In this document: positions 22,926-24,727 of the stretch, in pieces | Layout of the letters: every line of letters starts with the position of its first letter | How positions within the stretch are numbered: the stretch's first letter is position 1 | DNA from: an uncultured Alphaproteobacteria bacterium | GTDB lineage: Bacteria > Pseudomonadota > Alphaproteobacteria > RF32 > CAG-239 | Direction: 5' to 3' | NCBI GenBank assembly: GCA_910577095.1 | Contig: CAJTLY010000019.1 | Coordinates: 1-24,727, forward strand | DNA: 24,727 nucleotides | Made by a program: the position numbers and the translations under genes | Notes under the pieces: model-generated | What the model was told of the DNA's origin: nothing | The model's input: the letters and a program-made list of their open reading frames with translations, nothing else | The model's database searches: none

Positions 22926-23797
22926 TGTCGATATTGGCCGGACGAAATACCAAAGTGCTGGTGCAGGGGATGACGGGAACCCAGGCATCGTTTCATACCA
23001 AACGGTCTCTGGATTACGGTACCGATATCGTTGCCGGGGTAACGCCCGGAAAAGGCGGAACCACTCATTTGGGGCTGCCTGTTTTCAATACCGTCAAAGA
23101 AGCGAAAGCCGCCACCGGCGCCAACGCTTCGCTGATGTTTGTTCCGGCGCGGGCGGTAAAGGCCGCGATTGCCGAAGCGGCGGAAGCGGAACTGGAGTTG
23201 GTGGTTTGTATTTCCGACAATATTCCGATCCGAGACATGCTGGAAGTGCGCAATATTCTCAAAAACAGTTCCACCCGTTTGATCGGACCCAATACGCCGG
23301 GATTGATTACGCCCGGGGAAGCTCGCCTGGGCATCTTTCCCGAAAATATCCATGTTCCGGGGCAGATCGGCATTGTTTCGCGTTCGTCAACCCTGACTTA
23401 CGAGGCGGTGTTGGAAACCCGCCGTGCCGGTTTGGGACAGTCAACCGTCGTCGGGCTTGGAGACGATACGGTGATCGGGATGGATTTTGTCGACGTGTTG
23501 TCCCGTTTTATGGAAGACGACAATACGCGGGCGATAGTGATGATCGGGCAGCTCGGCGGCACTTTTGAAGAGCAGGGAGCCGAATGGTACCGTTCCTGCG
23601 CGCACAAAAAACCGGTGATCGGATTTGTTGCCGGCAATTCTCAGGCTTTCGGCGCCACCGTCGGCTATGCCGGCGACATTATCACCCGCGGCAAAATTAC
23701 CGCCGAGGACAAAAAACAGGCGATGGCCTCCTCGGGAATGGTGGTGGTGGAGCAAATCAACCGGATTCATGAGGAACTGCAAAAGCTGCGGTTGTAG
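22925..23797 (+). CDS. sucD: SucD-like (succinyl-CoA ligase alpha) subunit lacking the phosphohistidine
   Basis: A 290-residue SucD homologue of normal length. The CoA-binding N-terminus is well kept (GMTGTQASFHTKRSLDYG, VTPGKGGTTHLGLPVFNTV), as are GPNTPGLITPGEARLGI and SRSSTLTYEAV. The catalytic centre is not. The GHAGAI motif, whose His (E. coli 246) carries the phosphate, is GYAGDI with Tyr248. The Glu that stabilises it (E. coli 208, MIGEIGG) is Gln209 (MIGQLGG). The active-site GPNCPG Cys is Thr. Without the His, NDP-forming acyl-CoA synthesis by the known mechanism should fail. The frame is intact and the spacing tight, so the gene is under selection for something. ATG 22925 overlaps the sucC-like stop. 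Confidence 0.85.
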   Translation: MSILAGRNTKVLVQGMTGTQASFHTKRSLDYGTDIVAGVTPGKGGTTHLGLPVFNTVKEAKAATGANASLMFVPARAVKAAIAEAAEAELELVVCISDNIPIRDMLEVRNILKNSSTRLIGPNTPGLITPGEARLGIFPENIHVPGQIGIVSRSSTLTYEAVLETRRAGLGQSTVVGLGDDTVIGMDFVDVLSRFMEDDNTRAIVMIGQLGGTFEEQGAEWYRSCAHKKPVIGFVAGNSQAFGATVGYAGDIITRGKITAEDKKQAMASSGMVVVEQINRIHEELQKLRL

Positions 23798-23800
23798 ACG

Positions 23801-24523
23801 ATGTTTGCAAAATTTTTTAAGGTTGTTCTCGAGAGTGTTCTGCCGCGGCGTTGTCGTAAATGCGGACAGATTCTGACCGCCGAGGGCGAGTTGTGCGAAA
23901 AATGTCTGCAGGAACTGAACTTTATTTATCCGCCGTATTGCCGCAAGTGCGGTCATCCTCTGAACGAGAGCGAAATGCGGGGAAAAATGCTTTGTGCCGC
24001 CTGCCTGAAAAAGCGGCGGTCGCCGTTTCGTCTCAGCCGTTCGGCACTGTATTATGACGATGCTTCAAAGAATCTGATTCTGGCTTTCAAATTTATGGAT
24101 AAAACCGAAAATGCCCGCTTGTTGGCGGCGATGATGAAAGTGGCCGGCGAAGACATCTTTGCGGCCGGAGTCGATCTGATTGTCCCGGTTCCGCTTCACT
24201 ATACCCGGCTGGTCAAAAGACGCTACAATCAGTCGGCGTTGATGGCTTATGAGCTGGGACGTTACACTTCATTGCCGGTTGATTGTTTTTCTTTGGTTCG
24301 TCATAAAAAGACCCGGCCTCAGGTAGAATTTTCCGGGGCCGAACGAGTGAAAAACGTTAAAAACGCCTTTTCGGTAGATGCACCGGAAAAAATCAAAGGC
24401 AAACGGATCGTGCTGATTGACGATGTACTCACAACCGGCTCAACGCTTCGCGAGTGCGCGTTTGCTTTGAAAAAAGCCGGCGCCCGCTCGGTTGACACCT
24501 TGACGGTGGCACGGGTATGCTGA
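23801..24523 (+). CDS. comF: ComF-family phosphoribosyltransferase-like protein
   Basis: A 240-residue ComF-type protein. Two N-terminal zinc-binding Cys pairs sets (CRKCGQ with CEKC; CRKCGHP with CAAC) lie at about residues 18-74. A PRTase-like domain follows with VPVPLHYTRLVKRRYNQS and the PRPP-binding loop RIVLIDDVLTTGSTL. In naturally transformable bacteria ComF helps DNA uptake or later handling of single-stranded DNA; in many others its role is unclear. It starts 3 nt after the sucD-like stop, without its own ribosome site, so translation is probably coupled. It is the last gene of the sufE-sucC-sucD-comF unit. No other competence gene is in the window. Confidence 0.92.
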   Translation: MFAKFFKVVLESVLPRRCRKCGQILTAEGELCEKCLQELNFIYPPYCRKCGHPLNESEMRGKMLCAACLKKRRSPFRLSRSALYYDDASKNLILAFKFMDKTENARLLAAMMKVAGEDIFAAGVDLIVPVPLHYTRLVKRRYNQSALMAYELGRYTSLPVDCFSLVRHKKTRPQVEFSGAERVKNVKNAFSVDAPEKIKGKRIVLIDDVLTTGSTLRECAFALKKAGARSVDTLTVARVC

Positions 24524-24590
24524 TGTAATTTTTAGGCAGAAAACAGTTGTTGTTTTTTGCGGTCGGACTGTCTCGCCAATGCAAAAATAC

Positions 24591-24680
24591 GTACGTTAAA
24601 ATGCGGCAAAAATCAAGCCCTAAAACCTACGGAATCCGGCAAAAAGTTGCGCCGCATTTTAACGTACATTAAAATGCGAC
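24591..24680. repeat. three related copies of a 17-bp repeat in inverted arrangement
   Basis: GTACGTTAAAATGCGGC (24591-24607) is repeated as its perfect reverse complement at 24651-24667. A third copy in the first orientation, differing at two positions, is at 24664-24680 and shares its GTAC with the second. Copies 2 and 3 together form a palindrome with 10-bp arms (CGCATTTTAA/TTAAAATGCG). They lie between comF and the start of the next gene, where an operator, a recombination site or a dispersed repeat are all possible. Confidence 0.7.
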
Positions 24681-24701
24681 AGTGACTGACCGGAAAAAAC
24701 T

Positions 24702-24727
24702 ATGCAAATACCGAAGATTATCCACTA
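24702..24727 (+). CDS. start of a GT32-type glycosyltransferase (partial, runs off window)
   Basis: Only 8 full codons are visible: MQIPKIIH, and the next codon begins TA, which would most likely give Tyr. IPKIIHY is the characteristic N-terminus of glycosyltransferases with the Gly_transf_sug (GT32, DXD-type) domain, used in capsule, LPS or other surface glycan synthesis. GGAAAAAA lies just upstream as a weak ribosome site. The assignment rests on very few residues and is tentative. Confidence 0.4.

Noticed and set aside
24524..24727. Repeats at the right end considered as a CRISPR array
   Set aside because: Only three copies, inverted and overlapping instead of evenly spaced direct repeats, and no cas genes in the window.

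Overview
The window is most likely a chromosomal piece of an alphaproteobacterium, probably a host-associated or otherwise streamlined lineage. This is inferred from the yajC-secD-secF block, a SUF (not ISC) iron-sulfur operon ending in a SufT-type DUF59 gene, a SucC with the longer loop usual in Alphaproteobacteria, and mixed base composition. Coding blocks are GC-richer, while the first ~800 bases and several intergenic stretches are AT-rich. No tRNA, rRNA, CRISPR array, insertion sequence or phage gene was recognised.

Layout. 1-800: no convincing protein gene, but structured-RNA-like sequence and a minus-strand terminator. 800-3400: a small hypothetical, an SMR-family (SugE/Gdx-like) exporter, a near-consensus Fur-type box with a promoter feeding a 57-residue winged-helix protein, a hypothetical, and an HD-domain phosphohydrolase. 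3440-6070: a small lysine-rich protein, a GpsA-like dehydrogenase and two orphan hypotheticals, separated by clear intrinsic terminators. 6078-8970: yajC-secD-secF on the minus strand. 9068-9931: an NlpD-type lipoprotein (two LysM plus a degenerate LytM domain), divergent from the SUF operon.

10112-17422: a tightly packed plus-strand operon, sufB - [deoxyribosyltransferase-like/metallophosphoesterase fusion] - [MazG-like] - sufC - sufD - [alpha/beta hydrolase] - sufS - sufT. Three genes not normally part of SUF are embedded with overlapping or near-overlapping junctions. SufD carries a 25-residue loop with six Cys and six His.

17458-19250: a lipoprotein gene preceded by a highly structured, terminator-ended RNA element, then a CaCA cation/calcium exchanger. 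19333-21154: GNAT acetyltransferase and M20 peptidase (minus strand). 21290-24523: sufE - sucC-like - sucD-like - comF (plus strand). The SucC/SucD-like pair keeps the fold and CoA-binding landmarks. It has lost the phosphohistidine (Tyr248), its partner Glu (Gln209) and the nucleotide-side STEGG motif, so it should not catalyse the normal succinyl-CoA synthetase reaction. The window ends with nested inverted repeats and the first codons of what looks like a GT32 glycosyltransferase.

Best candidates for new biology: (1) the catalytically dead-looking SucCD pair joined to sufE; (2) the nucleotide-metabolism pair inside the SUF operon; (3) the Cys/His-rich SufD loop; (4) the structured RNA upstream of the lipoprotein gene.
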